Assembly (NCBI RefSeq): GCF_030411955.1
Contig: NZ_JASNRA010000016.1
Location: 1-64,000, forward strand
DNA: 64,000 bases
DNA from: Massilia sp. YIM B02443
GTDB lineage: Bacteria > Pseudomonadota > Gammaproteobacteria > Burkholderiales > Burkholderiaceae_D
Reading direction: 5' to 3'
In this document: positions 32,537 through 45,817 of the stretch, piece by piece
Position numbering within the stretch: position 1 is the first letter of the stretch
Layout of the letters: each line of letters begins with the position of its first letter
The notes under the pieces: generated by a model
Seen by the model: only the letters and a program-made list of their open reading frames with translations
Told to the model about the DNA's origin: nothing
Databases searched by the model: none
Translations under genes and position numbers: made by a program

Positions 32537-32712
32537 GGCCGGATGATCTCGCTGCCAACTGTTGTATTGCCTGCCACGCTTGCGATGGCGCAAGGCTGCG
32601 CCTTTCCCCGCGCCGTATATTTTTTTCCTGCGGGAAGTTGCCCGCAAGGAGGACCCGCGTCGCAGCCGGTCCGTTCCGCCATCTCCGCAGTGTCCTCCAG
32701 CCGAAAGCCGCG

Positions 32713-35622
32713 ATGCCGAACTTCGAGCGCTCGAGCCTGAACCAGAAACTGACCCTGATCTCGCTGCTCACGACGGCGACCGCCCTGCTGTTCGTGTTCG
32801 TGGCCTTCGCCGTCACCTCGGTCGTCAACGGGCGCCAGGCCGAGGCCATGCAGCTGGCCTCGTTCGCGCGCGTGATCGGCGCCGCCAGCGCGGCCGACCT
32901 GATGCTGGTCGACCGCACCAGGGCTTCCGGCACCCTGGCCGCGCTCGACGCCCAGCGCGGGATTTCGGCGGCGGTGCTGTACGACCGCTTCGGCCGGCCG
33001 CTGGCGGCATATGGGTCCAGGGCGCGCGCCGACGCCGTGCTGCAGGCGCTCGACAGCGTCGAGCCGCAAGCGCTGGAGCGCGCCAACCAGGAAGGCCGGC
33101 GCCTGCTGGCGCGCTACATGCGCGTGATGCACGAGGTGCGCCACGGCGACATCGTGGTCGGGGTGGTGATGATCGAGGCCGACTCGCTGCCGATGTGGAT
33201 CGACATCGTGGCCAGCTTGTGCGTGATCGGGCTGGCGATGGGGGCGTCGCTGCTGGTGTCGCTCGGGCTGGCGGGCAGCCTGAAACGCAGCATCGCCGAG
33301 CCGGTGGCGTGCCTGATCCAGGCCGCGCAAAAGGTCTCGGCCAGCCAGAACTACGGCCTGCGCGTGCCGCACCAGCGGCGCGACGAACTGGGCACGCTGA
33401 TCGACAGCTTCAACACCATGCTGGCCCAGATCGAGGACCGCGGCGCAGCCCTGCTGCACCACCGCGACGAACTGGAACGCCAGGTGGGCGTGCGCACCGA
33501 ACAGCTGGAAAAGGCCAAGAACGCAGCCGAAGCGGCCAGCCGCGCCAAGAGCGGCTTCCTGGCCACCATGAGCCACGAGATCCGCACCCCGATGAACGGC
33601 GTGCTGGGCATGACCGAGATGCTGCTCGCCACCGAACTCTCGGAGGCCCAGCGCAACTACACCACCCTGGTCAAGCGCTCGGGCGAACACCTGCTGGTGA
33701 TCATCAACGACATCCTCGACTTTTCCAAGATCGAGGCCGGCAAGCTGACCATCGAGTACATCAACTTCAACCTGTGGGACCTGCTGGACGACATCCACAA
33801 CGTCTACACGCCGCAGGCCGCCAACAAGGGCCTGGGCTTCGACTTCGACATCGCCAACGATATTCCGGTGGCGATCTGCGGCGACCCGAACCGCCTGCGC
33901 CAGATCCTGGCCAACCTGCTGGGCAACGCCATCAAGTTCACCGAGAACGGCCGCATCATGGCGCGCGTGCGCGTGGCCGGCGAGGATGCGCAGAAGGTCG
34001 AGCTGCGCTTCGAGGTGCACGACACCGGCATCGGCATCTCGCGCGAGGCGCGTGCGCGCATTTTTGATGCCTTCTCGCAGGCCGACGACTCCACCACCCG
34101 CAAGTTCGGCGGCACCGGCCTGGGGCTGGCGATCTCGAAACAGCTGGTGGAACTCATGAAGGGCACGATCGGGGTCGAGAACGCGCAGCAGCGCGGCTCG
34201 ATCTTCTGGTTCACGCTGGCCTTCGACAAGCGCCGTGTCGACCCGGATGCGCCGGGCCACCAGGAGCATACCTTGGGTGGCCTGCGCGTGCTGGTGGTCG
34301 AAGAGCAGGACGCCAGCCGCGACGACCTGGTGCACCAGCTGGAAGCCTGGAGCGCCAGCTGCGACGGCGTGGCCAGCGCCAACAGCGCGTTCGAGCGCCT
34401 GATGGGCGCGGCGCGCGCCGGCAAGCCGTACGACGCCGCCCTGCTCGACATGGAATTGGCCCAGACCAGCGGCCTGGCGCTGGCCGCCGCGATCCGCGCC
34501 GAACCGCTGGCGCGCGGCACGCACCTGATCCTGCTCTCGCCCGAACGGCTGGCCGCCGATCCGGTGCAGCGGCGCGAAGCGGGCGTCGCGTACCAGCTGG
34601 TCAAGCCGGCGCGCGCGGCCGACCTGTATGCCTGCCTGGCGGTGCGCGCGGCGCGGCTGCACGGGCCGGCGACAGCCCCCCATGCGCCGGCGTCGCCCGT
34701 CAGCGCACATGCCCATGGCACGCGCGCACAAACCGGTCCGCGCCGCGCCAAACGCGTGCTGCTGGCCGAGGACAATCCGGTCAACGTCGAGGTGGCGCGG
34801 GCGATGCTGGAAAGCCTGGGCCTGGAAACGCATTGCGCGCGCAACGGCGAGGAAGCCTTGAACGCGGTGCAGGAAGGCGGCTGGGACGTGGTGCTGATGG
34901 ATTGCCAGATGCCGGTGATGGACGGCTTCGCGGCCACTTCCGAGATCCGCCGCCATGAGCGCGAGCTCGGCCGCGCGCGCACCTTGCCGGTGATCGCGAT
35001 CACCGCCAACGCGCTGCAGGGCGACCGCGAAGCCTGCCTGGCGGCCGGCATGGATGACTACCTGTCGAAACCGTTCACCCAGCAGCAGCTGGCGGCCGTG
35101 ATGCGGCGCTGGGTGGCGTTGCCGTCGGCGCCAGCCTCGGCATCCGGCCTGGCCGAGGAGCTGGCGCTCGAGGTGGCGCCGGCGATGCCGCTGTCTTCGC
35201 GGCCGGTCTCTGTCGCTCGTCCCCAGGCAGCGCCGGCGCGATCGCCCGCGGTCGCGGCCGAGCAGCCCGACGCCGTCAACCGCAGCGCCCTCGACAACAT
35301 CCGCTCGCTCAGCCGCGACAGCGGCGACGCCCTGGTGCACAAAGTGGTCACCGCCTATATGGGCGACACCCCGCGCCACCTGCACGCGCTGCGCCAGGCG
35401 CTGGGCGGCTTGGACGCCGAAAGCGTGCGCCGGGTCGCGCACAGCCTCAAGTCGAGCAGCGCCAACATCGGCGCGGCGCGCCTGGCGACGCTGTGCCGCG
35501 AGCTCGAACAGCTGGGACGCGCCGGCAGCGTCGACGGCGCCGCCCCCCTCCTCTACGACATGGAGCGCGAATTCGTGTCGGTGCGCCAGTCGCTGCATGC
35601 CCTGCTTGAAAAGGAATCCTGA
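32713..35622 (+). CDS. BarA-like hybrid sensor kinase (HK-REC-REC-Hpt)
   Basis: 969 aa from ATG 32713. TM1 near 16-36 ([20 protein letters not shown]), a periplasmic sensor, TM2 near 155-185, HAMP, HisKA with H288 ([10 protein letters not shown]), HATPase (GNAIKF ... DTGIGI ... [11 protein letters not shown]), REC1, REC2 and Hpt. REC1 keeps Asp579 (LLDMEL) but its acidic pair is replaced by EE, so it may not be phosphorylated normally. REC2 is canonical (VLLAEDN, D730, KP). Hpt H910 lies in [10 protein letters not shown] phosphorelay that would end on a separate regulator, possibly the next gene, which starts 1 base later. Confidence 0.96.
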   Translation: MPNFERSSLNQKLTLISLLTTATALLFVFVAFAVTSVVNGRQAEAMQLASFARVIGAASAADLMLVDRTRASGTLAALDAQRGISAAVLYDRFGRPLAAYGSRARADAVLQALDSVEPQALERANQEGRRLLARYMRVMHEVRHGDIVVGVVMIEADSLPMWIDIVASLCVIGLAMGASLLVSLGLAGSLKRSIAEPVACLIQAAQKVSASQNYGLRVPHQRRDELGTLIDSFNTMLAQIEDRGAALLHHRDELERQVGVRTEQLEKAKNAAEAASRAKSGFLATMSHEIRTPMNGVLGMTEMLLATELSEAQRNYTTLVKRSGEHLLVIINDILDFSKIEAGKLTIEYINFNLWDLLDDIHNVYTPQAANKGLGFDFDIANDIPVAICGDPNRLRQILANLLGNAIKFTENGRIMARVRVAGEDAQKVELRFEVHDTGIGISREARARIFDAFSQADDSTTRKFGGTGLGLAISKQLVELMKGTIGVENAQQRGSIFWFTLAFDKRRVDPDAPGHQEHTLGGLRVLVVEEQDASRDDLVHQLEAWSASCDGVASANSAFERLMGAARAGKPYDAALLDMELAQTSGLALAAAIRAEPLARGTHLILLSPERLAADPVQRREAGVAYQLVKPARAADLYACLAVRAARLHGPATAPHAPASPVSAHAHGTRAQTGPRRAKRVLLAEDNPVNVEVARAMLESLGLETHCARNGEEALNAVQEGGWDVVLMDCQMPVMDGFAATSEIRRHERELGRARTLPVIAITANALQGDREACLAAGMDDYLSKPFTQQQLAAVMRRWVALPSAPASASGLAEELALEVAPAMPLSSRPVSVARPQAAPARSPAVAAEQPDAVNRSALDNIRSLSRDSGDALVHKVVTAYMGDTPRHLHALRQALGGLDAESVRRVAHSLKSSSANIGAARLATLCRELEQLGRAGSVDGAAPLLYDMEREFVSVRQSLHALLEKES

Positions 35623-35623
35623 G

Positions 35624-37792
35624 ATGCCCGCTTCTTCCCAACCCGCGCGCGGCACGGTCCTGGTCGCGGACGACGACCCGGTGATGCGCCTGCTGATGCT
35701 CGAGATGCTGGCCCAGGTAGGGCTGGACGCGATCGAAGCGCAGGACGGCATCGAGGCCGTGGCCCTGGCCCAGTCGAAAAAGCCCGACCTGGTGCTGATG
35801 GACGTCGACATGCCGCGCATGGACGGCTTCGCGGCCTGCGGCGCGATCCGCAAGGCCGAGCGCGACGGCGCCTGCGTGCCGATCGTGATGGTCACCGGCA
35901 GCGACGACATCGAAGCCGTCACCCACGCCTACGAAGTGGGCGCCACCGACTTCGTCTCCAAGCCGATCAACTGGCCTATCCTCGGCCACCGCGTGCTGTA
36001 CGTGCTGCGCGCCAGCGACGCCATCGCGCGCCTGCGCATTGCCGACGCCCAGAACCGCGCGGTGCTGGAAGCGATCCCCGACACCTTCTTCCGGCTCGAC
36101 GCCGACGGCTTCTATCTCGACTACGAGCCGGGCCAGGACCGCCCCGCTTCTGGCCCCGGCCCCGGCTGCCCGACCGTGCATGCGGCGGCGCCGTCCGGCG
36201 CCAGCCAGTTCATCGGGAAGCACATCTCGGACGTGCTGCCGAGCGAGATCGCCACCCGCATGCTGGAGCAGATGAAGGCGGTGCTGGCCACCCAGCAGGT
36301 GCGCTCGGTCGAATACGAATTGCTCGACTGCGGCGAAGTCCAGCATTACGAGGCGCGCCTGGTCGCCACCGGCGCCTCGCAGGTGCTGGGTCTGGTGCGC
36401 GACATCAGCGAACGCAAACGCGCCGAGGAACAGATCCGGCGCCTGGCCTACTGCGACAGCCTGACCGGCATCCCCAACCGCCAGGCCTTTCTCGAAACGC
36501 TGGAACGCGAACTGCAGCGGGCCAGGATCGGCAACAAGAAGTTCGCGGTGCTGTTCATGGATCTGGACGCGTTCAAGCGCATCAACGATACGCTCGGCCA
36601 CAACGCCGGCGACCAGCTGCTCAAGATGGTGTCCGAACGCCTGCGCGAGACCACGCGGCCGAGCGACCTGGTGTCGCGCGGGGATGGCCCGGCGGATGCC
36701 GGCGGCGCCAGCAACCTCGCGCGCCTGGGCGGCGACGAGTTCACGATCCTGATTCCCGACCTGGAACGGGTCGAGCACGCGCTGAACGTCGCCACCCGCG
36801 TCAAGGAAGCGATGCGGCGTTCCTTCCTCATCGAAGGCAACGAGATTTTTGTCACCGCCAGCATCGGCATCTCGCTGTTCCCCGAGGATGGCGACGACTG
36901 CGGCTCGCTGCTCAAATTCGCCGATACCGCGATGTACCACGCCAAGAACTGCGGCAAGAACAACGCCAAGTTGTACAGTTCTTCGCTGACCATGCAGATC
37001 ATGAGCCACGTGAAGCTGGAGGTCGGGCTTCGAAAAGCGCTGCAGAACGACGAGCTGTACCTGGTCTACCAGCCGCAGCGCGACGTGCGCACCTCCGAGA
37101 TCGTCGGCGTCGAAGCGCTGGTGCGCTGGCGCCATCCCGAGCGCGGGCTGGTGCCGCCGACCGAATTCATTCCGCTGGCCGAAGAGACCGGCCTGATCGT
37201 CCCGATCGGCGAATGGGTGCTGCGCACCGCCTGCCGCCAGGCGCGCGCCTGGCAGCGCCTGACGCGGCGCACGCTGCGGGTCGCGGTCAACCTGTCCGCC
37301 AAGCAGTTCAAGGACGAGAACCTGTCGCAGATCGTGCTCTCGGCGCTGCACGACACCGGCCTCGAGCCGCGTCTGCTGGAGCTGGAGCTGACCGAAGGCA
37401 CGCTGATGGACGACGCCCGCGCCACCCTGGCCACGCTGGAGCAGCTGCGCGGCATCGGGGTGCACCTGTCGATCGACGATTTCGGCACCGGCTACTCGTC
37501 GATGAATTACCTGAAGCGCTTCGACGTGCGTGCACTGAAGATCGACCGCAGTTTTATTTCAGGCTTGCCGCAGGATTCCGAGAATGCGGCGATCACGCGC
37601 GCCATCATCGCCATGGCGCACGGGTTGAAAATGGTGGTGGTGGCCGAAGGAGTGGAGACCGGCGAGCAGCTGCTGATGCTCGAGGAGTACGGCTGCGATA
37701 TGGTGCAGGGCTACTATCTGGGGCATCCGTCGAGCGCGGAGGCGATCACCGAGATGCTGCGCAATGCGCAGCTGGCGTTGCCGGCCAAGTGA
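35624..37792 (+). CDS. REC-PAS-GGDEF-EAL response regulator
   Basis: 722 aa from ATG 35624. N-terminal receiver (VLVADDDP, phospho-Asp in [13 protein letters not shown]), a PAS-like segment with a Pro/Gly-rich insert (residues near 170-200), GGDEF with RLGGDEF, and EAL with [29 protein letters not shown] and VAEGVE. A 15-residue insertion (353-367, [15 protein letters not shown]) lies between the RPSD (345-348) I-site and the GGDEF. It begins one base after the hybrid kinase, so the two form a kinase to c-di-GMP module. Confidence 0.95.
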   Translation: MPASSQPARGTVLVADDDPVMRLLMLEMLAQVGLDAIEAQDGIEAVALAQSKKPDLVLMDVDMPRMDGFAACGAIRKAERDGACVPIVMVTGSDDIEAVTHAYEVGATDFVSKPINWPILGHRVLYVLRASDAIARLRIADAQNRAVLEAIPDTFFRLDADGFYLDYEPGQDRPASGPGPGCPTVHAAAPSGASQFIGKHISDVLPSEIATRMLEQMKAVLATQQVRSVEYELLDCGEVQHYEARLVATGASQVLGLVRDISERKRAEEQIRRLAYCDSLTGIPNRQAFLETLERELQRARIGNKKFAVLFMDLDAFKRINDTLGHNAGDQLLKMVSERLRETTRPSDLVSRGDGPADAGGASNLARLGGDEFTILIPDLERVEHALNVATRVKEAMRRSFLIEGNEIFVTASIGISLFPEDGDDCGSLLKFADTAMYHAKNCGKNNAKLYSSSLTMQIMSHVKLEVGLRKALQNDELYLVYQPQRDVRTSEIVGVEALVRWRHPERGLVPPTEFIPLAEETGLIVPIGEWVLRTACRQARAWQRLTRRTLRVAVNLSAKQFKDENLSQIVLSALHDTGLEPRLLELELTEGTLMDDARATLATLEQLRGIGVHLSIDDFGTGYSSMNYLKRFDVRALKIDRSFISGLPQDSENAAITRAIIAMAHGLKMVVVAEGVETGEQLLMLEEYGCDMVQGYYLGHPSSAEAITEMLRNAQLALPAK

Positions 37793-37838
37793 CGGGCCGG
37801 GCGCGGAAGAAGCTTTCCGCGCGCCGTAGCATGTCACC

Positions 37839-40241
37839 TCAAGGCACGAACCGCAAGGTATGCCGCACCGCCCCCGGCAACAGCGGCGCCCGCCTGCCCT
37901 CGACCCACGCCTTGTGGTCGCCCAGGAAGAACGGCGACAGCGGATGTCCGCTCTGCCCGCCCGGCATGTTGTACAGCCCCTCCTCCTCGCGCCCCGGCGA
38001 CACGGTCAGCCGTTCCGACTGGCCGAACTTCGGCCCCGCCACGCGCGGCATGTGGGCGTCGCCCGGCAGCGGGTCGCCCGGCGCGCCCAGCAAGGGCCGC
38101 AACGCCGGCACCGCCATGCTGATCGGATGCGCGACGTTGGCGGTATTGCGGCGTCCCCAGGTCGCTTCAGCCAGCGGCGTGCCGTCTTCGTCGAGCGCCG
38201 CGATCACGCGGTCGACCGCCGCCACCTGCAGCGCCTTCCAGTCGGCGTGACCGGCCGGCAGCCAGCCCGCCGACCGCTCGTCGAGCAGGCGCGCCACCAC
38301 TGCCGGCCAGCGCGGGCTGGCGGCGACCGCGCTGGCCTTCGGATCGAGTTCCTTGAGTTCGGCGTTGGCGCGGCCGTACAGCAGGTCGTACAGCGCCCAC
38401 ATGAAGTCGCGCGCCAGGCGGTAGCCCACCGTGTCGACGCTGGCGCGGCCGTCCCAGCTGGTTTCGAGCAGACGCCGGAATTCGGCGCGGCGCGGGTGCC
38501 CGTCCAGCGCGTCGGCGTCGAGCGCAGCCAGCGCGCGTTCGCGCCAGGCGCCGACGAACAGCGCGCGATCGTCCAGCGCAGCGTCGAACACCTGACGCAC
38601 GCCGGCCTTGCCATCCAGCGCCAGCAAGCCCTCGTGCAGCTGGCGGTTGCGCATGCCGAGGTCGTAGCCGCCGTCGCCCAGCAGCGCGTAGCCGTCGCCC
38701 ATCAGCTGGCGGCTGTTGGCGGTGGTGATCTGGCCCGCGCCGGGATTGAGCAGGCGCGGATGCGCGGCGTACGGCAGCGCGCCCCTCCAGGTCGCGACGC
38801 CACCGTCCAGCGCCAGCGGGAAGCTGGCCGCGAGCGGCGCGGTGGAACGCTGCGGCAGCAGGCCGGCGACAGTCCAGCCGATATTGCCGGCGGCGTCGCC
38901 GGCGACGAAATTCTGCGCCGGGATGCCGTCGCTGGCCGCCGCCGCCAGCGCCTGTTCGACCGTGCCGACGTTTTCCAGCTTGATGTGATTGAGGTTCAGC
39001 GCAGCCGGGTCGTGCGCGATCCAGCGCACCGCGTAGCTGCGCGCGCCGACCTGGCGGATCGGGCCGAGCGAGGTCTCGCGCACCGTCATGCGCTCGGCTT
39101 CCAGACCCTTCACCGCGATCAGCTCGACGTGCTCGCGCGGCGTCTCCCAGCCCGAGGGCGTGCGCACCTGGCCGGGACGCGCCGGGTCGGCGCCCAGCTC
39201 CACCAGGTCGAGCAGGTCGGCATAGCTGTTGGTGAAGGCCCACGCCACCTGGCCGTTGCTGCCGGCGATCACCGACGGCGGCGCCCCCGGCAAGGTGACG
39301 CCGACCAGACGCCGCTGGCCGCCGGGCGCGCCAGGGTCCGGGAAGCGCAGCGCCAGCCGGTACCAGATGTTCGGCAGTTGCAGCCCGAGGTGCATGTCGT
39401 CCGAGACGATCGCCGCGCCGCTCGTGCTGCGGCTGCCGGCCAGCGCGTAGTTGTTGCTGCCGACCGAATCGGCGAAGTCCGTGCCGGCCAGCCGCACCGG
39501 CGCCGCCGGCTGCGCGCCCCACCACTGCGGCGCGCGTCGCGGCAACGGCGCGGCTGCCGGCGCGGCGCCGCCGTCGAGCGTGAGGTCGAAGGCGGTCGCT
39601 TCGGGCAGCAGAAAGGCCAGCTGGGCGGCGTCGCTGTGCTCGCGCAGCCAGCCGCGCGCCAGTTCGCGCGGCGCCTGGGCGCCCTGCAGGTCGATGTACA
39701 TGGCCCAGATCACCAGCAGCGAGTCGGGTCCGCGCCAGGAGCGCGGCGTGGAGCCGGTCAGCGCGTATTCGAACGGCCGCGCGGCGAGCGCATGCAGGCC
39801 TTCGTTGACCCCGGCGGCATAGCGCTCGAGCAGCGCACGATCCGCCGCCGGCAAGCGCGCGAACACCTGCTGCGCGCGGGCGCGGAAGCGGTGCAGGCGG
39901 TTGCCGCGATCGAGCGGCAAGGCCTTGGGACCGAACAGTTCGGCCAGCTCGCCGGCCGCCGTGCGGCGCAGCAGGTCCATCTGGAAGAAGCGCTCCTGGG
40001 CGTGCACGAAGCCGGTGGCATAGGCGACGTCGAGCCGGCTGGCGCCGCTGATCAGCGGCACGCCGCCGGCGTCGCGCTCGACCCTCACCTCGCCGGTCAG
40101 GCCGGCGGCCTGCCGCTCGCCGTCGAGCTGGGCCAGGCTGGCGCGCAGGTACAGCCAGGCGGCCAGGCACGCCAGCGCGAGCAGCGCCAGCAACGCTCCC
40201 AGACCGCGCAGGGTCCAGGTCTTCCATCCACGCTTGCGCAT
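37839..40241 (-). CDS. Penicillin acylase-family N-terminal nucleophile hydrolase
   Basis: 800 aa from ATG 40241 (GAGGAG upstream). N-terminal hydrophobic segment (LGALLALLALACLAAWLYL) as a signal or anchor, then the alpha chain, and the autocleavage site GSNNYALAG with Ser262 becoming the nucleophile. The beta chain follows (SDDMHLGLQLPNIWY, ASDGIPAQNF, GSNGQVAWAFTNSY). Family members cleave beta-lactams, acyl-homoserine lactones or similar amides in the periplasm; substrate not readable here. Confidence 0.93.
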   Translation of the reverse strand: MRKRGWKTWTLRGLGALLALLALACLAAWLYLRASLAQLDGERQAAGLTGEVRVERDAGGVPLISGASRLDVAYATGFVHAQERFFQMDLLRRTAAGELAELFGPKALPLDRGNRLHRFRARAQQVFARLPAADRALLERYAAGVNEGLHALAARPFEYALTGSTPRSWRGPDSLLVIWAMYIDLQGAQAPRELARGWLREHSDAAQLAFLLPEATAFDLTLDGGAAPAAAPLPRRAPQWWGAQPAAPVRLAGTDFADSVGSNNYALAGSRSTSGAAIVSDDMHLGLQLPNIWYRLALRFPDPGAPGGQRRLVGVTLPGAPPSVIAGSNGQVAWAFTNSYADLLDLVELGADPARPGQVRTPSGWETPREHVELIAVKGLEAERMTVRETSLGPIRQVGARSYAVRWIAHDPAALNLNHIKLENVGTVEQALAAAASDGIPAQNFVAGDAAGNIGWTVAGLLPQRSTAPLAASFPLALDGGVATWRGALPYAAHPRLLNPGAGQITTANSRQLMGDGYALLGDGGYDLGMRNRQLHEGLLALDGKAGVRQVFDAALDDRALFVGAWRERALAALDADALDGHPRRAEFRRLLETSWDGRASVDTVGYRLARDFMWALYDLLYGRANAELKELDPKASAVAASPRWPAVVARLLDERSAGWLPAGHADWKALQVAAVDRVIAALDEDGTPLAEATWGRRNTANVAHPISMAVPALRPLLGAPGDPLPGDAHMPRVAGPKFGQSERLTVSPGREEEGLYNMPGGQSGHPLSPFFLGDHKAWVEGRRAPLLPGAVRHTLRFVP

Positions 40242-40408
40242 GTCGTCTCCTCGTATCAAGCGGGCGTATCTTGCCAGAGAAACCTTATTTAGTGGCGGGG
40301 CGACAGGCGATTCCGTGCCGGGCGCACGATTGATCTAGCGCAGATTCAAGACCGGCCCCGGACCTATGCTGGCACAGCGTCGCGCACAGCGGCGGGAGGA
40401 GCGACATC

Positions 40409-40705
40409 ATGCGCAGCGTCATCCACATCATCAGCGTGCTGGGCCTGGCCTTGCTGGCCGGCGCCTGCACCACGCCGCAGGAACGCGCGGCGCGCATGCA
40501 GGCCGAGATGACGCAATTGATCGCCATCTACGGCCCCGCCTGCGCCCAGCTCGGCTACGCGGCCAACAGCGACCCATGGCGCCAGTGCGTGCTGCACCTG
40601 AGCACGCGCGAGGAATTGCAGCGCATGGGCAATGCCAGCAGTTACTACGGCGGCTGGGGACCGGGTGGCTGGCGTGGCGGCGGGTATTGGGGGCCGTACT
40701 GGTAG
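40409..40705 (+). CDS. Small lipoprotein (98 aa)
   Basis: Lipobox LLAGAC with Cys20, then TTPQERAARMQAEMTQLIAIYGPACAQLGY and an aromatic Gly/Trp/Tyr-rich tail (GGWGPGGWRGGGYWGPYW). Probably an outer-membrane lipoprotein; function unknown. Its upstream 149 bases contain a GGGAGGAG site. Confidence 0.8.
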   Translation: MRSVIHIISVLGLALLAGACTTPQERAARMQAEMTQLIAIYGPACAQLGYAANSDPWRQCVLHLSTREELQRMGNASSYYGGWGPGGWRGGGYWGPYW

Positions 40706-40786
40706 GCGGTTTGAAGCCGGATAGGCTTGCCGGCGACCAGGTTGGGAACACCTGTGCGCGTGTCACCATCGCCGATGACGGCAGCG

Positions 40787-41998
40787 TCAGCCGCGAAAGC
40801 CTATCTCGGTCCGATCGTCGCTGACGATGGCGCCGGCGCCGACGCCGATGGCCGGCGCATCGGCGGAAAACACTGGCCTGCCCCGGCCTTTATGCCGTCC
40901 CGTACCGGCATGGCTTGCCAGCAGGTGGTCGTAGCGCGCCATCAGCTGGGCGAACACCCGGTTCCAGTCGAAACAGCTTTCCACCTTGCGCCGCGCCTGC
41001 GCGCCGAGCGCGGCCAGGTCGCGCGCGCAGGCCGTGCGCACCGCAGCGGCCAGGCTGTCGGCGCAGTTTGGTTCAGCCAGCACCCCGGTATCGTCGGCGA
41101 CCAGTTCGGCGATGCCGCCGCCGGTGGTGACCACCACCGGCAAGCCGCAGCCCATCGCTTCCAGCACGATCAGGCCGAAGGTTTCGCAGTCGCCCGGATG
41201 CACCAGCAAGTCGCAGCTGGCGAGGATGCGCGCCAGCGCGCGCTGGTCGCGCTGGAACGGCAGCAGCGTGGCGCCGGCCGCCACCGGCAATGGTTCGCCG
41301 CCGCCCACCAGCAACAGGTGGTAGCCGCGGCCGAGCCGGCGCATCGCTTCAAGTAACACATCCAGCTTTTTGTCGGCGGTGAAGCGGCCCGCATACACCA
41401 GCAGGCACACATCGGGCGCCAGTCCGAGCCGCGCGCGCAGGCCGGGGTCGCGCCGGCGCGGATGGAACACGGCGCTGTCGATGCCGAGCGGCTGGTGCAG
41501 CGCGCCGTGCACGCCCATCGCCTGCAACTGCTCGACCATGCGCCGGCTGGGCGCCAGCACCAGGTCGAAGCGCGCGTACAGTTGCGCCAGGTAGCGCGCG
41601 CCCATTGCCGCCGCCGCGCCGCCGAAGCGGTTCTGCAGCAGGCGCGGCAAGTCGGAATGATAGAAGGCAACCGCCGGCACGCCGAGCCGGTCGCGCGCGC
41701 GCAGCGCGGCCCAGGCGCAATGACCGGCGTCGCCGGCCTCGATCAGGTCTGGCCGCAGCGAACGCAGCCGGCGCGCGATCGTGGCCACCGACAAGGGCAT
41801 GCGATAGCCGTGGATGCCGGGCAGCGCCAGGCCCGGCACGCGCAGGCGCGCGGGCGCTTCGGCGGCATCGACGTTGGGACTGAGGATGGTATGGCGCATG
41901 CGGCCCTGGCGCGCCAGCCAGCGCGACTTGGCGTTCAGGTAGGTGCTGACGCCACCCCCTTCGGCGGCGTAGAACATCGTAAGGTCGACGAGGTGCAT
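40787..41998 (-). CDS. Group 1 glycosyltransferase (GT4)
   Basis: 403 aa. ATG 41998 gives MHLVDLTMFYAAEGGGVSTY, the usual GT-B start. Conserved GRFTADKKLDVLLEA and the E-x7-E pattern (CETFGLIVLEAMGCGLPVV) for nucleotide-sugar binding. Retaining sugar transferase, probably for cell-envelope or surface polysaccharide. Stands alone; a possible upstream start extends the ORF but not convincingly. Confidence 0.9.
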   Translation of the reverse strand: MHLVDLTMFYAAEGGGVSTYLNAKSRWLARQGRMRHTILSPNVDAAEAPARLRVPGLALPGIHGYRMPLSVATIARRLRSLRPDLIEAGDAGHCAWAALRARDRLGVPAVAFYHSDLPRLLQNRFGGAAAAMGARYLAQLYARFDLVLAPSRRMVEQLQAMGVHGALHQPLGIDSAVFHPRRRDPGLRARLGLAPDVCLLVYAGRFTADKKLDVLLEAMRRLGRGYHLLLVGGGEPLPVAAGATLLPFQRDQRALARILASCDLLVHPGDCETFGLIVLEAMGCGLPVVVTTGGGIAELVADDTGVLAEPNCADSLAAAVRTACARDLAALGAQARRKVESCFDWNRVFAQLMARYDHLLASHAGTGRHKGRGRPVFSADAPAIGVGAGAIVSDDRTEIGFRG

Positions 41999-42162
41999 GG
42001 CGACGCGGTCCGCTGAAAAAACCACGATAGCAGCGCGATTTGCGGATGGCTTGCGCGCACGCACAGCATGAACGCGAACGGTAAGGTGTAGGTGGTGCTC
42101 GTGCAGCGTGAAGATGCGGGCAGGTGCTGACGTGTCAGCACAGCCGCCCGACTTTACCCGCC

Positions 42163-42753
42163 TCAGGCAGTACGCCGGTCCAGCATCGCGCGCGCGATCG
42201 TGCCCGCATCCACGTACTCGAGTTCGCCACCCACCGGCACCCCGCGCGCCAGGCGGCTGACCTTCAGTCCGCGCGCCTTGAGCATCTCGCTGATGTAGTG
42301 CGCGGTGGCTTCGCCCTCGTTGGTGAAATTGGTCGCCAGGACCACTTCGCCGACCACGCCGTCGGTGGCGCGCGCCGTCAGCTTGTCCAGGTGCAGGTCG
42401 CGCGGACCGATCCCGTCCAGCGGCGACAGCCGTCCCATCAGCACGAAGTACAGGCCGCGCCAGGTCAGCGTCTGCTCGATCATGATCTGGTCGGCCGGGG
42501 TCTCGACCACGCACAGCAGCGTGTGGTCGCGCTCCTCGTCCGCGCACAGGTCGCAGACTTCAGTGTCCGAAAAGGTATTGCACTTGGCGCAGTGATGCAC
42601 CGTGTCGACCGCCTGGTACAGCGCGCGCGACAGTTGCGCGGCGCCCTCGCGGTCATGCTGCAGCAGGTGGAATGCCATGCGCTGGGCCGACTTGGGGCCG
42701 ATGCCCGGCAGGCGCCGCAGCGATTCGATGAGAAATTCGAGCGATGTCGACAT
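42163..42753 (-). CDS. recR: Recombination protein RecR
   Basis: 196 aa, normal length. HhH ([20 protein letters not shown]), zinc site ([16 protein letters not shown]) and Toprim ([16 protein letters not shown] ... [16 protein letters not shown]). Works with RecF/RecO in single-strand gap repair. Third gene of the dnaX-ybaB-recR operon, in the usual order. Confidence 0.98.
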   Translation of the reverse strand: MSTSLEFLIESLRRLPGIGPKSAQRMAFHLLQHDREGAAQLSRALYQAVDTVHHCAKCNTFSDTEVCDLCADEERDHTLLCVVETPADQIMIEQTLTWRGLYFVLMGRLSPLDGIGPRDLHLDKLTARATDGVVGEVVLATNFTNEGEATAHYISEMLKARGLKVSRLARGVPVGGELEYVDAGTIARAMLDRRTA

Positions 42754-42797
42754 AGGGTGCGTCCCGCCACGCATGGCGGCGGGACCGTGGCCTCACA

Positions 42798-43127
42798 TTA
42801 GAAAGGCATCTTGAAGCCAGGCGGCAGGCCCGGCATGCCGGCGGTCAGGCCGCTCATTTTTTCGGCGGCGGTGGCTTCGGCCTTGCGCACGGCGTCGTTG
42901 AACGCGGCCGCGACCAGGTCTTCCAGCATGTCGCGGTCGTCGCCCAGCAGCGACGGGTCGATGGTGACGCGCTTGACGTCGTTCTTGCAGGTCATGACGA
43001 CCTTGACCAGGCCGGCGCCGGACTGGCCTTCGACCTCGATCTGAGCCAGCTGCTCCTGCGCCTTCTTCATATTGTCCTGCATTGCCTGGGCTTGCTTCAT
43101 CAGGCCTGCGAGCTGGTTTTTCATCAT
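42798..43127 (-). CDS. ybaB: YbaB/EbfC nucleoid-associated protein
   Basis: 109 aa from ATG 43127. [26 protein letters not shown] helix, then a strand pair and a helix ([18 protein letters not shown]). Gly/Pro/Met C-terminus typical of the family. Binds DNA as a dimer. Between dnaX and recR. Confidence 0.97.
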   Translation of the reverse strand: MMKNQLAGLMKQAQAMQDNMKKAQEQLAQIEVEGQSGAGLVKVVMTCKNDVKRVTIDPSLLGDDRDMLEDLVAAAFNDAVRKAEATAAEKMSGLTAGMPGLPPGFKMPF

Positions 43128-43217
43128 GGTGCGATTCTCCAAAAGTCGAATGGTTAATAGTCTGGCTTCACTGCGTGGCGATACTGCGCCGGTGATATCT
43201 TGTCAGGCGCTGCCGCC

Positions 43218-45416
<2,199 letters not shown>

Positions 45417-45630
45417 ACAGCGATTTTACCGCAGTTGGCCGCGACCGCGAACAATCCGCAGCCGAGCCGGGGCGCATAAGCGGGCGCAACAGCGGAATTG
45501 AAACGCGGTTCGTCGCGATGCCGGACGCGGATCACGGGATCGTGCGGGAGACTGTTGGAATGGTACGACTTGAGAACGACGGGAGAACTGAGGAAGAGCT
45601 GGGACTGCGACGCTGGAAGCGAAAGGAAGA

Positions 45631-45726
45631 GGCGAGCCTGATCTGCGGCACTTGCGGTGAACGGCTTTGGCTGCTTCGTTCCCGACCTGACCAGGTAAAC
45701 CATGCCACAATGCGCAGGGGCCCGCC
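45631..45726 (-). ncRNA. ffs: 4.5S RNA of the signal recognition particle
   Basis: On the minus strand, ggtcaggtcgggaacgaagc (then agcca) matches the conserved SRP apical helix, including the GGAA tetraloop and the asymmetric internal loop. The ends pair: ggcgggcc at the 5' side with ggctcgcc at the 3' side. Length about 96 nt. It lies just upstream of dnaX in the same direction, as in many betaproteobacteria. It binds Ffh and targets membrane proteins. Confidence 0.92.
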
Positions 45727-45733
45727 GGGGTGA

Positions 45734-45739
45734 ATTATA
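45734..45739 (-). promoter_or_regulatory. -10 box of the 4.5S RNA gene
   Basis: Exact TATAAT on the minus strand, eight bases before the predicted 5' end of the RNA (45726). The -35 region is weak (tttccc with a 19-base spacer). Confidence 0.75.
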
Positions 45740-45817
45740 CCTGACGGCGTGAGGTTTGGGGAAATTGGCCGCCGGCGGCCTGCCCGACCGCCGGCGAGCG
45801 CATTGCGGCCTGCCTTC

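Noticed and set aside
32503..35922. Long minus-strand ORF (1139 codons) across the hybrid kinase
   Set aside because: Arg/His/Gln-rich, no domain; it is the antisense shadow of a high-GC kinase gene with all motifs on the plus strand.
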